A DNA stretch of 64,000 bases from contig JAODTK010000899.1 of the NCBI GenBank assembly GCA_026419785.1, positions 389,835-453,834 of the forward strand, given 5' to 3'. Shown piece by piece: positions 1-11,470 of this stretch. The notes under the pieces are model-generated. The model saw only the letters and a list, made by a program, of their open reading frames with translations. It was not told the origin of the DNA and ran no database searches. The position numbers and the translations under genes are program-made. The DNA is from Sclerodactyla briareus. Its lineage: Eukaryota; Echinodermata; Holothuroidea; Dendrochirotida; Sclerodactylidae. Every line of letters starts with the position of its first letter. The first letter of the stretch is position 1.

Positions 1-1990
1 TAAATTTGCTCCTCACCGACACGGTGTTGGCAACATTCTCGGAGTCATTAGCTGAATTGTTAGCGAACCTCTGAAGACTATTAACTGATACCAATGAGAG
101 GTCCGACCCACAATAACGAGTCCGAACGCTCCAGTCCACGGCAACTTATGAGTCATTCGCCTCTCTAGGAAACCTGGGCAACACCGCAGTATACCATAAT
201 CTGCCCTCGTTAACAATCTGCTTGACTGTGGCTGTTCCTATCCTAGTCATTCTCCCTCAGGCTTATAGCTTACGTGCGCGGTAGAAAGGCCACTGGTCAA
301 TTGGCCTTACAGCAGTCATTAGCAATCAGAAGCAACCATCGGCCACTCTTGGTAATGTTATGTGCTGAAGAAGTTACGACCCGGACGTTGGGGCGCTATG
401 CCGGGAAAGTATCATGATTTGTATAGTGTATCAGCCTCGACAGGGGACCTGCCATCGAAGATCACGCAAAGCGAAAATACCGTGACACAAACAGCACCAC
501 ATTTTTTCTACTCGCAAAAAACAACACTCGTGTGCGTACAAAGACATGATGATATGGTTCGATGCGGAACTTAACAAAATCCGCTTTCAGAAAATGCTAA
601 TTTTACAACCGTGGCTACTTTCCCCAGGGCGATGTTTACACAGTTTGAAAAAAAAATATTGCAAAAAATCCTAATTTTTTCCGAGGCACTCTATAATCCC
701 CTGCATGCTGCATGCGTATGCATTGTACAGTGTAATGCAAGCAGTGTTAATTTCTTCTGCAGGGAAGCTGTGGTAAAGAGCCGATTGGCGGGCGAATTGT
801 TGGAAGTATGAGTCATCGTTCCTTTGTTTACAAGAAGAGTCCAAAATTCGTGTTACGGTGTCCAGAATTGTTACGTTACGAACAACGGCAACCAGAATGG
901 GGATACCTGGCTTGCATAAGTAAATGGAAACAAAGCAGATCGGTGTCACTCTTTATTTTTAAATCATCATCCACGCTGAATTCCCTTCAGGCGTATGCAT
1001 ACATGATTTGAGCGTATTCTTCTTGTTTGAATATTCAAGTTTAGCACTGATTAATACTTAACTCTTGCATATTACACATACACCATTTTACCATCAATAC
1101 AATTACTGAATATCAATGCACTCAACTGACTGGTGCAGTGCATGCAGAGTATATTATGTTCATAGTTTTTAAATAACTAGTAAATGTCACATTGCCTAGC
1201 TATACCCATTTGTTAACATTACATTCTTGATCCACTGAACGAATATTTGATCCCAGAAAATGCCTGGAAAACAATTTTTCCGTATAATTTTAGCGTTACA
1301 ATGATTCTCAAACAGCATCCTCGAGATACCGTTATACATTCAGATCAGTTTTCAATAATTCTATAAGCCCGGGACACATACACGCGATTCAACACTGAAT
1401 TTAACTTTCACGGAACTGCAGATGTACTGCAGGCGTAACTGGGAGGCAAAGGTCATAAATATCCGAACTGATGTAAAGAAACGGTTAATTGATTCCGAGT
1501 ATTATAAGCTATTTCCATAGAATTCATTCGGCTGCGCGACCCCAATGCCCGCATTGGCACATAGCCTAAGTGGAGAAGAAAAAAAGAACACTCTGCTCCC
1601 GTGAAATCCTCCCTTTCGGTATTTATGTGCCATGCTGCATTCCGCAATTATCCTGCTTGGAATCCTAAGCAAAGAGAGGATATAACTGATCCAAACCGGA
1701 GGCATTTTTTTCACGTATTTCATTACTACTATAATGCGACCAGTGCCTCCCGTTCACAATATCGAGTTGAATCGCGCATATAGAACCGGCTTCACAGTGA
1801 CCGCAATGTGAATATAGGTCATGATAATAATTAATAATTACTTGACACCAATTACATAATTTAATACTGACAATGGAATATGTTCTAATTCTTAGCGCTT
1901 CATCCCGTCAACATAGCCCACTGTGAATGTCTGCAGTGTGCGGATCATATTACTGATATATGGGTAATGAACATCAGCCTATAAAGCTAA
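1..1990. other. Unassigned AT-rich DNA
   Basis: No coding segment, structural RNA or repeat could be supported here. ORFs on both strands are short (under 95 codons), overlap one another and have no convincing splice borders. Short A and T runs and AT-rich words are scattered throughout. It is best read as intergenic or intronic DNA. Confidence 0.6.
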
Positions 1991-1994
1991 GGAC

Positions 1995-2450
1995 CCACAC
2001 CCTCTGGAATGGGGAAACCCAAGGAGCTTCCTGTATACCCACAAGGCCTACCGTGCACTATTGTAGTCGGTATAATGTCGATACAAGTCAACATCTACGA
2101 CCCAGAAGAATTATTAGGGGTTTTTCACATCAGGGTAGCGGGAGAAGCCTTTTGCTACATGTTGATATTTCGCAAAACGCCAGAGCAATTAAATTCCCAA
2201 TCACAAACATCATATAAGTACGGTAAGGGTAAATAGTTCCCTGGAAAGAAGGTCACACCCAAATGGTTTATGAATACCCACATGGCCTAGCCTGTGCATT
2301 GTAGTATAGGCATAGCCTCATATCGATACAACAACCTCGTCCCCTATAGATATTAAGATGGTGTTCTTATCCATGTTCAGATGGGGGGGCCCTTTAGCTT
2401 CGGCGACATGTTCACAACGTCAGAGCAAGTAATTTCTCGAGCATAAATGT
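1995..2450 (+). repeat. Diverged tandem duplication of about 240 bp
   Basis: Two adjacent segments, about 1,995-2,235 and 2,240-2,450, share ordered landmarks. Both contain 'tacccacaaggccta'/'tacccacatggccta', then a block ending in 'tcgatacaa', then 'catgttga'/'catgttca', and finally 'gccagagcaa'/'gtcagagcaa'. The order and spacing match, so this is a real duplication, although substitutions and small indels are frequent. The first unit keeps an open frame while the second has in-frame stops, so the second has decayed or the duplication was never coding. Confidence 0.6.
2009..2236 (+). CDS. Coding-like ORF in first unit of the duplication
   Basis: The frame starting at the ATG at 2,009 stays open for 75 codons and reads like a folded domain. 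It has alternating hydrophobic strands, and the motif IYDPEELLGVFHIRV lies in the middle (roughly residues 29-43). A good splice-donor match (G|GTAAGG) lies near the end at about 2,221, so it could be an internal exon with a false stop just beyond. The homologous frame of the second unit is broken by stops soon after its start. I do not recognise the family. No clear splice acceptor or upstream exon was found, and 75 codons is not beyond chance. Confidence 0.25.
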   Translation: MGKPKELPVYPQGLPCTIVVGIMSIQVNIYDPEELLGVFHIRVAGEAFCYMLIFRKTPEQLNSQSQTSYKYGKGK

Positions 2451-2654
2451 TAAATAACAACGTGACCCTAAGTGCAATAAGGGCACATTTTTTCAATGAC
2501 CATTACAGATGTAGCATTGTTCCGATTGAGTGGTTCATACGACTTGTAATAATAACATATATGCTGGAATTATGTTTTGGGGTATAAATGACACCGAAAT
2601 TCGGTATATGTGATATATATAGGGTGACAAAAGGAGGAATACAACATGGATGAA

Positions 2655-2815
2655 TAAATCATCGAAATTATTGGATGGGCAAAAATTCTTGGGCCAAGGG
2701 CGCAGGCACATAGGAAGGTGTAGGGATGACCACCAACTTTCTGAAAAGCCCGCCTTGGACCCAACATCCAAGCAATGGGTTGCGCCCTTGGGTTGAGCGC
2801 CACCTCAAATTAGTC
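2655..2815. repeat. Imperfect inverted repeat around GCGCCCTTGG
   Basis: The left arm near 2,690-2,708 (ttgggccaagggcgcaggc) is the near-complement of the right arm near 2,778-2,797 (gggttgcgcccttgggttga). The arms are about 19 bases each with a few mismatches, separated by about 70 bp. This resembles the core of a small palindromic mobile element, but no target-site duplication was identified. Confidence 0.35.
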
Positions 2816-3109
2816 AGTACGCCCGATATGCAAGAGCGGCCATGGTCGGGGAAAAACTATAAAACTATCATTGCTGCTTGGAATCGTCATAATAATGATA
2901 GCGTAGGGACCGCAAGTTACGGAATTTTATAACAAATAAAGTAACTGAATGTTCGATTAATTTCCACGTTAGAGGAATTTACTGGATTTCAACAGGCTGA
3001 ATAATAACGTGGTTGCACATCACGGAAAAACATTGGAAGGGACCACGTCCTACTGATGTGTTATTGAATAACATTCGCTACCTAAAACTACCTCATACTA
3101 GATGGAAAT

Positions 3110-3760
3110 GAAAAGACAAGAGGAAGACAAACTTCAACTTCCGTGTGACCCAGTTCTCACTTTAAATACTTCAGGACCAATGGTGGACACACTTGATACA
3201 TGTCACGGGAATCTAACAACCACTTGCATGAATGGAGCAAATTTATACACACTGCATAACCCCAGCGACTCGAGTCATATTACCATGTTGGGGGACTGGA
3301 GCTAAACCATAACCATCACGCTTCATGAAAACCAAAAAACAAACTTTGAAATTGGATAAAACCATGCCAAAAAAGAACTGAGACCTCCAGTTGTCCTCAT
3401 AGCTCTAGGAAAAACAAAAAATGTGGGAGAGTAAAAGTGTATAAGCCATATTTACCAAGTTTTATGAGATTCCGGAAAATTACGCATAAATGCAATGCAA
3501 TGCAAATTAGAAAGTTGAATGGACCTCCAGTGACCCAAATTCTCGGAACCAATGGTGGACCATACCCACCAGGTTTCATGAAAACCATGAAATTTTTTGT
3601 CTGAAATTATGCAAATTAGGTACGTTGAATGATTCCATTGACCCGACCGACTCTTTGTTGAAAAGTTTTGCCGGAATGAGGTAGAACCAGGTTCACCAAG
3701 TTTTGTGAAAATCCGACACAACTTCGCATAAATTATGCAAATTAGACGACCTAATAGCAT
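3110..3760. repeat. Degenerate satellite-like tandem block
   Basis: Short landmarks recur through this block. 'ggaccaatggtggac' near 3,176 returns as 'ggaaccaatggtggac' near 3,546. 'atgcaaattag' occurs near 3,500, 3,611 and 3,737. 'catgaaaacc' occurs near 3,324 and 3,577. The last three units are about 110-125 bp apart. On the minus strand the unit reads as a TTTCATGAAACTTGGTGGG-type sequence with 'ggtcactggaggtcc'. Related motifs reappear at 14.64-14.99 kb and near 26.8 kb, so this is a dispersed family. It is not coding. Confidence 0.6.
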
Positions 3761-4940
3761 ATTTTACGCTGAAAATCTAACCAGTTTATTTACTTATATC
3801 CCGCCTACCGATGTGCAAACCAAGTCACCTAGCACCTCGTTCTTCCGTTATCTTCCTAACAGCAAACATAAACAATTCATATTGAAACCTAAAAGAGGCT
3901 CAAATAACCCTCTTTTTCACATTTCTCAAATGGTTTCGGATACTTAACTGAAGGCTACCAAACTAGGTCACACACATTGTAAAGATCAACAATTGTGTTC
4001 TTCTTCCTGTTTATATATACATGAATATTTCTGTTTACTGTACTACTCAAGTTATCTTCCGTCATTTTCAACTTTTTAAAAGTAATTTTGAACCGAATTA
4101 CTGTGTAACATCACAAATTTTCATGTTTTATCCTCTACAACCTTCTCCCTAACTCGATACCCTTCATCCGCATCAGTGTGGCAGTGAAAAGATCTACGGC
4201 GTCTGGTCGTCCAAGGGAGCATTTAATTTCCTGTGCCGTCAACATAAATACCGCTCGTACACAATTAGCCTCATCGCCCCAAAAAAAGATACCTCCGTAC
4301 TTTTCGAACGCTGGAAGCCAGAGAAAAGTATAATACACTATAAACTTTGTGGAGTGAACCCCATCGTCATATGGCTCTACACAGTGCGCAACACGGTAGG
4401 GTACGAAATCTTTTAAATTTACACGTAACTGTCAAACCCTGTTTTCACAGCCCGTACCTAAATATGCTTCTGATTGACCAAAGTCAGCTATCTATTAGAA
4501 ACGACAACACTATCAACATTTCTAAAGAGAACCTTTTCAATTAGTTTTCAGTGTATTTTGTGTTATGGGGTACCAGGATACACGCAACCGGGGAGAAAAA
4601 TCAAGGTCAAATTTTTTTCAAATTTGGAGTCGAGCTGTATTTTCTGTGTTTCTGTGCGAACCGCGTTGGACGCGATTTGGGTGGTAGGTCTGTCTGCGTC
4701 ATTTGTCGGTGGAATGTCGAAAAGTTCGAGAGTAGGAGGCGTATGATTACTAAATATCTAATTATGCTTGATTATCCTCATTGGGACTTTTGTGCCCCAA
4801 TCTAGTCAGATTAGGCTTCAACCCAACCTCGATACTCACACCGCGAATATTTGCGCTCCCACGCCAGTCGGTTCTTACAACACCACATATTTTTTTTCCC
4901 CCCCTTAAGAAATCCGCTAACGAGGTAAGTGGGACCACCA
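3761..4940. other. Unassigned DNA before the CA tract
   Basis: Nothing convincing is coded here. Short overlapping ORFs occur on both strands near 4,350-4,800. The segment near 4,590-4,640, with 'aaggtcaaatttttttcaaa', resembles the dispersed satellite-like motifs of the preceding block. Confidence 0.5.
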
Positions 4941-4944
4941 CCCC

Positions 4945-4964
4945 CACACACACGCACACACACA

Positions 4965-5012
<48 letters not shown>

Positions 5013-5098
5013 ACACACGCACACACACACACACACGCACACGCACACACACGCACACACACACACACGCACACACACACACACACACAAACACACGA
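4945..5098 (+). repeat. (CA)n microsatellite with CACACG variants
   Basis: About 150 bp consists almost only of CA dinucleotides, with interspersed CG substitutions that form short CACACG higher-order units. The ORFs that cross it on both strands encode only His/Thr or Val/Cys runs and are artefacts of the repeat. Confidence 0.95.
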
Positions 5099-5433
5099 CA
5101 AAGTGACCGCTACGTCTCTTCATGACTTTGTTGCAGGCGAAACGAAAACGACGAATACGGCTGGACATTTCTGATGTATCCTATCTGGCACATTAGTTTC
5201 CGCATTTACCACCATAGTACTTTTGACACGTCCAATAGAAATCTGAATAGTTTTGCTGAATAGTTTACTTACACATGCAATATTAGATTAGAATACATGG
5301 AGACTGTACCAGCATCAGGGTACATCGACACTTTATAACAAGTATCGAAATATGAAACAAATAGGTGGCATATTTGTCTGACAGTGCACGTTTTGTTGCA
5401 GAAAAAAACGACACTCCCTGGTCATCTCAATCT

Positions 5434-5700
5434 TCATCCGGCATTCTCAGACATCACAGGTAGCAAAAACAAAACCCATTCGTTCCAGTTCTGACCCGTA
5501 TACTCAGATGGCTTTTTAAATATTGCTTCAAATTCTATACCAACTACGCTTTCTTGTTCAGTCTTCGCTTTGACTTCAGATGCAACCAATAAAAACTGAT
5601 TATTATACCAAATAGAGAAATTATATTTTCGGGAGCTCCCGATTGGTCTTAGAAGCAGTATGGCTGTGATCCTGGCAATACTTCCAGAGCCCAGCTCCAA
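5434..5700 (-). CDS. Coding-like minus-strand ORF
   Basis: An 88-codon frame has balanced composition, including the segment SEYTGQNWNEWVLFLLP near its C-terminus. On the minus strand it is preceded by a 13-base T run ending in TTGGAG, which could act as a poor splice-acceptor tract, although several AG dinucleotides follow. It ends in a stop with no clear donor, so it would be a terminal exon if real. I do not recognise the family, and the length is compatible with chance. Confidence 0.2.
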   Translation of the reverse strand: MELGSGSIARITAILLLRPIGSSRKYNFSIWYNNQFLLVASEVKAKTEQESVVGIEFEAIFKKPSEYTGQNWNEWVLFLLPVMSENAG

Positions 5701-5704
5701 AAAA

Positions 5705-6774
5705 AAAAAAAATATACAGTATGTAAATTACCCACCCGGAATACGCTGATACCGACCGCCGCGACATTGCCGTCACTAGTCAAATTTACCTTCAAATGTT
5801 CTCCTTATTTTCATCTACATAACCGCAATTAACAGTCCGATAGTTGTGGTCTTCCTATACCCTCGTGAAGGTCAGTTTATGGACGGCCTGAATAGAAAAC
5901 GGAGTTGAGGGCAAGGGCTGGCAGGTATTTTTGGTTTTCAATTTTTTCATGCTGGTCTACGCTAGTCCATTTTACCGTATTACTAAGATCCGATCTTCCA
6001 ACTACCCTTTCATCCATACCGTTTTCTTAGTGCGTAAGTCAATTAACTAATGAATAGCGTTGAGTGAGGCCCGCTGATGGGCTCCTCAGGGCATTTTATG
6101 GCGCCCCGACAGATTTTCCGGTCCACTGTGTCTGTCGCACAGGCACGGTTGGAATGGCCTCGTGGCTCATGATTCCTGAATGGCGCCTCTTCGCCAGCCA
6201 CTCTTTATGGATAGCTTATTCATTGCTTATGCGGTGTTTTTAAGTTGGCTTCTCATTTACGATTTTTCCACCTCTGGGGTGTTTCCCGACCTCTTGCACG
6301 GTGAATTCGTATTTTCACATGCGGTCGGGACCCGCTCACTGCAGCACTGAAATCACAACTCCACCAAGTCCCACATCGTTCCCTGTTCTAAAATAATCCT
6401 TCTTGCAAAACCTGCGATTTTCACAGGCATTATGCCCCATCCCGTATCGCACCTATCTTTCTCTGCTCAGTCGGTTCATCCGTGATATGATGTTACTTCT
6501 TCCCAAGTAGTAGTTTCAGACATTGTTTCTCTTTCTCTCACAGTCCCACCACGTCATTGCTCTGACAAGAAATAACCCAGAGAATATTATTTTATCCTAA
6601 TGATTCCATTTTTGCTCATTTCCTCTCATTTTTTTTTTTTTTTTGAATACTCTTAGTGGAGTTCAAGTTTCGAAAAGGATGGAAATGAATAGACACCTCA
6701 TTTTCTCCGTTGTCAAAAGAAGTCTGTTTATGGAAAACTGGACCTGTGACCTTGACTTTCATATGGCCCAAGAT
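5705..6774. other. Unassigned DNA with a T16 run
   Basis: No gene is supported. The stretch at 6,060-6,330 is more GC-rich than its surroundings and has several short inverted GC words (for example gaggcccgctgatgggctcc) but no resolved structure. A 16-base T run lies at 6,629-6,644. Confidence 0.5.
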
Positions 6775-7229
6775 GTATTTGATTTGATTTGAATTCTACT
6801 ACGGGTCAGGGAAGCCAACCTAAGGCTCCATCTAGGACCGTATTGATGGTGGGTGTCAATCGCAACCTGCTCCCGGGCACCGCCTTTTTATACTTCCCTA
6901 TCCGAAAAGGGCTATCATCAGTGAACTCCAGGACCCGACCACTCTTCTCGAAACCTGGAGGAAGCGGAAGTTCAAGTTCAACGTGACTGTTCACTGCCGA
7001 CAGACGAGACTCAACATTGCAAATATCCCCGTAATCAATCCCAGTAACCCTCCGACAAAATCTTACCTGGGGTATCACACAGCGGAACCCAATGAAGTGA
7101 AGACCAAGAGCTCGCCCATCGCAACTGGCCAGCCGCCACCTAGGGAAAATTGTCGGTGACCGCTGTAATCCGAACCCGTAAATATTTTTTGTTTGGGAGA
7201 GTGTCACTAAGATAACACCACTACTATTC
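6775..7229 (-). mobile_element. tRNA-headed SINE, copy 1
   Basis: Read on the minus strand, this copy has a degenerate tRNA-like head at about 7,160-7,229 with a B-box-like GGGTTCGGATTAC. A body of about 370 bp follows, and the 3' tail is (ATCAA)n, seen on the plus strand as repeated ATTTG at 6,776-6,791. It aligns in order with copy 2 at 10,960-11,470: CTCCCGGG, then ACCTGGAGG 75-83 bp later, then GACGAGAC and 'accaagagc'. SINEs are copied by LINE reverse transcriptase and transcribed from their internal RNA polymerase III promoter. The 133-codon ORF inside this copy is not a gene. Confidence 0.75.
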
Positions 7230-7390
7230 TTTCTTTTATTCTTTCCGCTCTAAGTTCTAGTTGGTCCAACATTCCATCAAGAATGTCTGATTTGGGATCT
7301 GCATGCTTCTTTTCATCGGCTGTATATATGATTTTTTGCATTCAAAAAAAAACTGCAACAAGTCCGAAAGAACACCTCTAAAGGAAAAAT

Positions 7391-7423
<33 letters not shown>

Positions 7424-9640
7424 ATAGAAATGTATTGAATTTATAGTGCCCATTCATGACCTTCTACATTAATCAGTAATCAACATGTCCATCACAACAT
7501 TGCCTCCAAGTTGGATCAACTCTATAAGAATAAAGTTTTGGGGCCAACGACTAACTAATGCACTATATGACGTTGCCATCCAGATCACGCTGAAGGAGTC
7601 AACCACCCAAGGAACTTATGAAACACAGTTTTTTTCAAAAAAAATCTGATGTACTTTGTATGAAGAAGATTCACTTTGATTTCACACAAATGGCCTATAA
7701 ATGCCCATTCAATTCCTTTGACCAAGTTTGTTCGACATCCACCAAAGAATGACTGTTTCGGGCCAAAAGACAATGGTTTACACAATACCAATAGAAGAAA
7801 AGAAGATTCGGGAGAGTACTGATTGTTTTTTGGCTAGGTCCAGAGTAGAACGGGTTCCATACCCCACCGCATATCTGGTTTGAGCTGATAATAGTTCAAA
7901 ATGCAATTTTTTACTATAAGAAACCGTGAAACTATGCACTTGAAAAGTGAATAACCATATTCTCTCCTCTCATAGCCCAAGTGTTGATAAGACGGACCGA
8001 CAATGGAATTGATATTTGGCTCTTTGGGTCCCTCTCAAACTTTCAAAAATTGCGCCTTGCCGACTAGGTTCCTTCCCCTTTTTTCGACATTTCTGATCAT
8101 GCTCGTTACTCGGCAAATGTGTGTAGGCGTCATACATTTGAAACTTGGATTTGTGATTCAGGACAGGACTACTGGCCCCGTCACCAGGCCCCCTTCAAGG
8201 TTTTGCAGGCCCCATGCGAGCTCTCTTCCTGTTTTATTTTTCGTTTTATAGACCTCCACCGATCACCACATAGATAGTAATGTCGTTTGGTCGCTTTGTC
8301 TATGGGGCTATACTACGTTCATACTTTACGTACTCACGTATCTCCATCATCTATCACGCTATATCCCTGAATGTAGAAATAGAAAAAATACAATATGTCA
8401 ATGAAATGATCGCCTTCTATAATGCGTACCTTTAAACTCCACATATTTTACACATCATCAATCTGTAATACACATAATACAGCTGCAGTCGATACGATCA
8501 CTGAAACCAATACTGCGATAAAGGAAAATTTGTCGGGGTAAAAATGCTACACAATATTTCACTACTGACATTAGAGATTGCCCCTGTCAAGGACTGGTCG
8601 ACTACACTGCTTGCAGTTTTCAAACACCGGTTCAGCCGCTTGCTAATCTCACAACATAGGGATATCCAGTGCCCGCCCTTGCTCAGTCAAATATGTACTA
8701 AACCGGAGAAAATAGTTCAAAGTGGAACATTGACCACATTTTGGTTATATTACACCGTATTCCTATATCTTGTTGACCCTAAATGAATCGTTTACTTTGA
8801 ATCATCTCTTATCAATTACCCGTCCTTGCATATGGTGGATCACCTGTTTCAAAGGCAACGGGTGTTTCTGTAATCGGTACAGAACAACAACCCCCGGTGG
8901 CTTGGATCATTTTCAACGGATCGAGAAATATATGGTTTTCTACGTATCTTCTCCCGGGTATAATCTCTGGTCGTTCATACTGTAGAATAACTGCTGCTGT
9001 GATGCTCCGTATGAACCAATGGAGTAAGTAAAAACATCTACTGTACAACAATCTATAACCATGGAATATATTTACCATTAGGTTCCAACCAGGGGACTCC
9101 ATAACTGTTTATATCACTGTAAGTGATATGCCTCAGGTCCAATTGAATTAAAAAAAGTCAGGAACTATTTTAGATGGATCCATCTTGTATTCTAATAAAG
9201 GTTATCAACGAATAAACGAATAATAACTGAGTCGCTCTCCTTGTTGGGAAGATGCCTGATCTCCCAGCAGGTACGAATGTACCTCCTAATTTGAAGAATT
9301 CTGATGGCTGAACACAACATCATAGCCAATGATGGTTTGCTATCAATCATAATAAATATTGATTAATGAATATTCAACACCATTATAGAGAGAGGGGAAC
9401 AGCTAATAATATCACATTATTAAACATAAACAATATAGTTTATTGTCTTCTTGGGTAGCATCCTTAGGTTCTTCAACAGATACCTCTCTTCGTATTAAAG
9501 GTACCAGACATCCACAAGAGCGAATGGCGGCAACCGCCACTGAAAGTAGGACACGGGAGCCATCTTTTAGTGTCTACAACAGGGATGTTGGCCGCTAAAG
9601 GTAACGTGAGCCAGAGCTTTTACAAAAAGCAGCTTCAACC
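7230..9640. other. Unassigned DNA with a T27 run
   Basis: A 27-base T run at 7,397-7,423 is the only clear feature and may be the poly-A end of a minus-strand retroposon. ORFs near 7,600, 8,000 and 8,800-9,100 overlap on opposite strands, lack splice context and are treated as chance. Confidence 0.5.
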
Positions 9641-9645
9641 TATCT

Positions 9646-9838
9646 ACTCTTAAAAACTTTGTGTAGAATCGACACACCACTAGGGAGCTAGCACACCCAC
9701 CGGTGTTGTGTAAGAATTACAAACATTATGTGGAGGTTGTGTGAAAAAATACACAAGTGTGCAGAGATACACGATGATCGTGTAATTTCTAGACAACACA
9801 CGGAATAGGTTGTGCTAGTTACAAACATTTTTAAGAGT
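9646..9838. mobile_element. Small terminal-inverted-repeat element (MITE-like)
   Basis: The ends are an 11/11 perfect inverted repeat: ACTCTTAAAAA at 9,646-9,656 and TTTTTAAGAGT at 9,828-9,838, extending imperfectly through TTTG. The 193-bp interior is rich in ACAC/GTGT words such as ACACAAGTGT and GTTGTG, and has no ORF. A similar ACAC-rich order of words occurs at about 54,015-54,125. A clear target-site duplication was not found, so the superfamily is open. Confidence 0.55.
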
Positions 9839-9839
9839 T

Positions 9840-10958
9840 GAACTGCTAACTACTGACAGAAACATTTAATTCATTGCGTATAATTTCTTGGTTTTCACTG
9901 TACCTTATATAGTCATACTTATTTTCACAGTTCCAAAAGCCTCCACCAAAATGTATTCTATACGGCAATAAATGGATTACTGAAGCCAACGATTTCGCAG
10001 TGTAAACCTGACGGTTCTCTGGAACCACTGCCAAAAATCACTTGATGCGCAGTTTGTAAAATGACCAATGACGCAATGGTATGATTGCGTCGGCTTGGCG
10101 ACAAAAGGGAATCAATGAAAGAATCGATTCAAATAAAACCAAATTTAGTTTCCCCATTACGCAGAACTTCCCCAGGAGGTTCCAGTGGTAAGGCACACAC
10201 CAGGATTGAGCAGCGAACTAACAATGAAATGACTATACTAATAGTATCCTCAAATTCACTGAATTCAAATTCAATTCATTGAGTGGGCATTTCTCACCCT
10301 GGAAACGATGGGAAGGCACTCCTCACTAGAGTTCCAAGAATAATTTGGTATTTGGCCTGATATTCCCACAAATGAACTCGTGCAAAATCACCCTACTTCT
10401 GTATTATCGCGGGAAACCTGCAAAATAGAGAACGTCAGACATGCAGTAAAGCCCACTTGCGAAACTTTCGAAATTTTACAAGGGCGGATATGTATAGCCG
10501 AAGTTTTCAGATTAATCAGGTAATTGTATAGAGTTAAATCCGACTAACGCCTAAGTTTTCGGGCGGGCGGAGCGGCCCGGACAATCCCCCAAAAACCATT
10601 ATAAAAAGAGAACGACGTGCTCTAGTTAATACCTCTAGAAGAAAGGCGATTGATAGATCATGTCAATTGTGTCTAAGTTATTGACGGACTTAGAAAATCG
10701 AGTCGCTATTCAGGGCAGCTCGCCTTGCTCCAAAGAGTCCCACCTCAACTGGAAAATCTAATATTAAACTGGCCTAACACTTCGTGTTTTTGCAGACACA
10801 TCTCGTTGCACAACGGCGTTGGAGCCTCAATTTGTTTGCACTCTCTGAATAGAGGTCCCTGATGGAGGCACTATATTCGAGCAGTGGCCTTACTATATTC
10901 TTACGTCCATGCTCCTCCACCATCCGCAGGATAGTCAGCTACACAATGTCTACGAAGT
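9840..10958. other. Unassigned DNA
   Basis: No gene or repeat is supported. A small GC-rich patch lies at 10,558-10,585 (gggcgggcggagcggcccgg). Confidence 0.5.
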
Positions 10959-10959
10959 A

Positions 10960-11470
10960 GATTTGATTTGATTTGATTTGATTGATTGCTAGAGACGTGT
11001 TTCAGGAAGGCATTTGACTCATCGTGAACCCTAAAACCGAATTTTTTGAGATCGTGGATGAGCACCGCGACAACTCGCCTTCTCTATCTCGACTAGTGCT
11101 CAGATGATATCGAAGTCAGGAGTGACAACCAATCCCTCTCCCGGGACCAGCAATTTTACGACGTCCCCACCGACGGACGATCGTGAACTCCGACCTTACC
11201 AACTTTCTCAGAACCTGGAGGGGCAGACGTTCGACTCGACTGCTCACCGCCGCCCGACGAGACCTATTGCAAGTGCCCCCGAAACACCCCCGAAATTAAA
11301 AACCAAGAGCCCACTGTCACCAAGCAGTGACTGAACCTAAGACCAGAACAACGCCAGTCGAACTGCAATACAACAGCCCTATCTGGAAAAACGCCCGGTG
11401 CTGATCGGCCTGAATTCGAAACCCGGGACCTGTTGCATGCAAAGCGACCACTGATACCGCTCTACTATTC
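10960..11470 (-). mobile_element. tRNA-Ala-headed SINE, copy 2
   Basis: On the minus strand the head at about 11,405-11,470 contains GTAGAGCGGTATCAGTGG (A box region), GCTTTGCATGC (an anticodon-loop match to tRNA-Ala with anticodon TGC) and CCCGGGTTTCGAATTC (B box with one inserted T). The body shares ordered blocks with the copy at 6,775-7,229, and the element ends in an (ATCAA)n tail, seen as ATTTG repeats at 10,960-10,987. The head is much better preserved than in copy 1, so this copy is younger or closer to the source. The tRNA-like part is a relic, not a functional tRNA gene. Confidence 0.8.

Noticed and set aside
4762..5174. Five overlapping ORFs of 81-114 codons on both strands
   Set aside because: All are produced by the CA microsatellite, which has no stops in any frame.
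6806..7207. 133-codon minus-strand ORF
   Set aside because: It is the body of a SINE copy; the second copy at 11 kb has a different, shorter open frame on the other strand.
11405..11470. Possible tRNA-Ala gene
   Set aside because: The B box has an insertion, the acceptor stem does not pair, and it is attached to a SINE body and tail. It is a relic head, not a tRNA gene.
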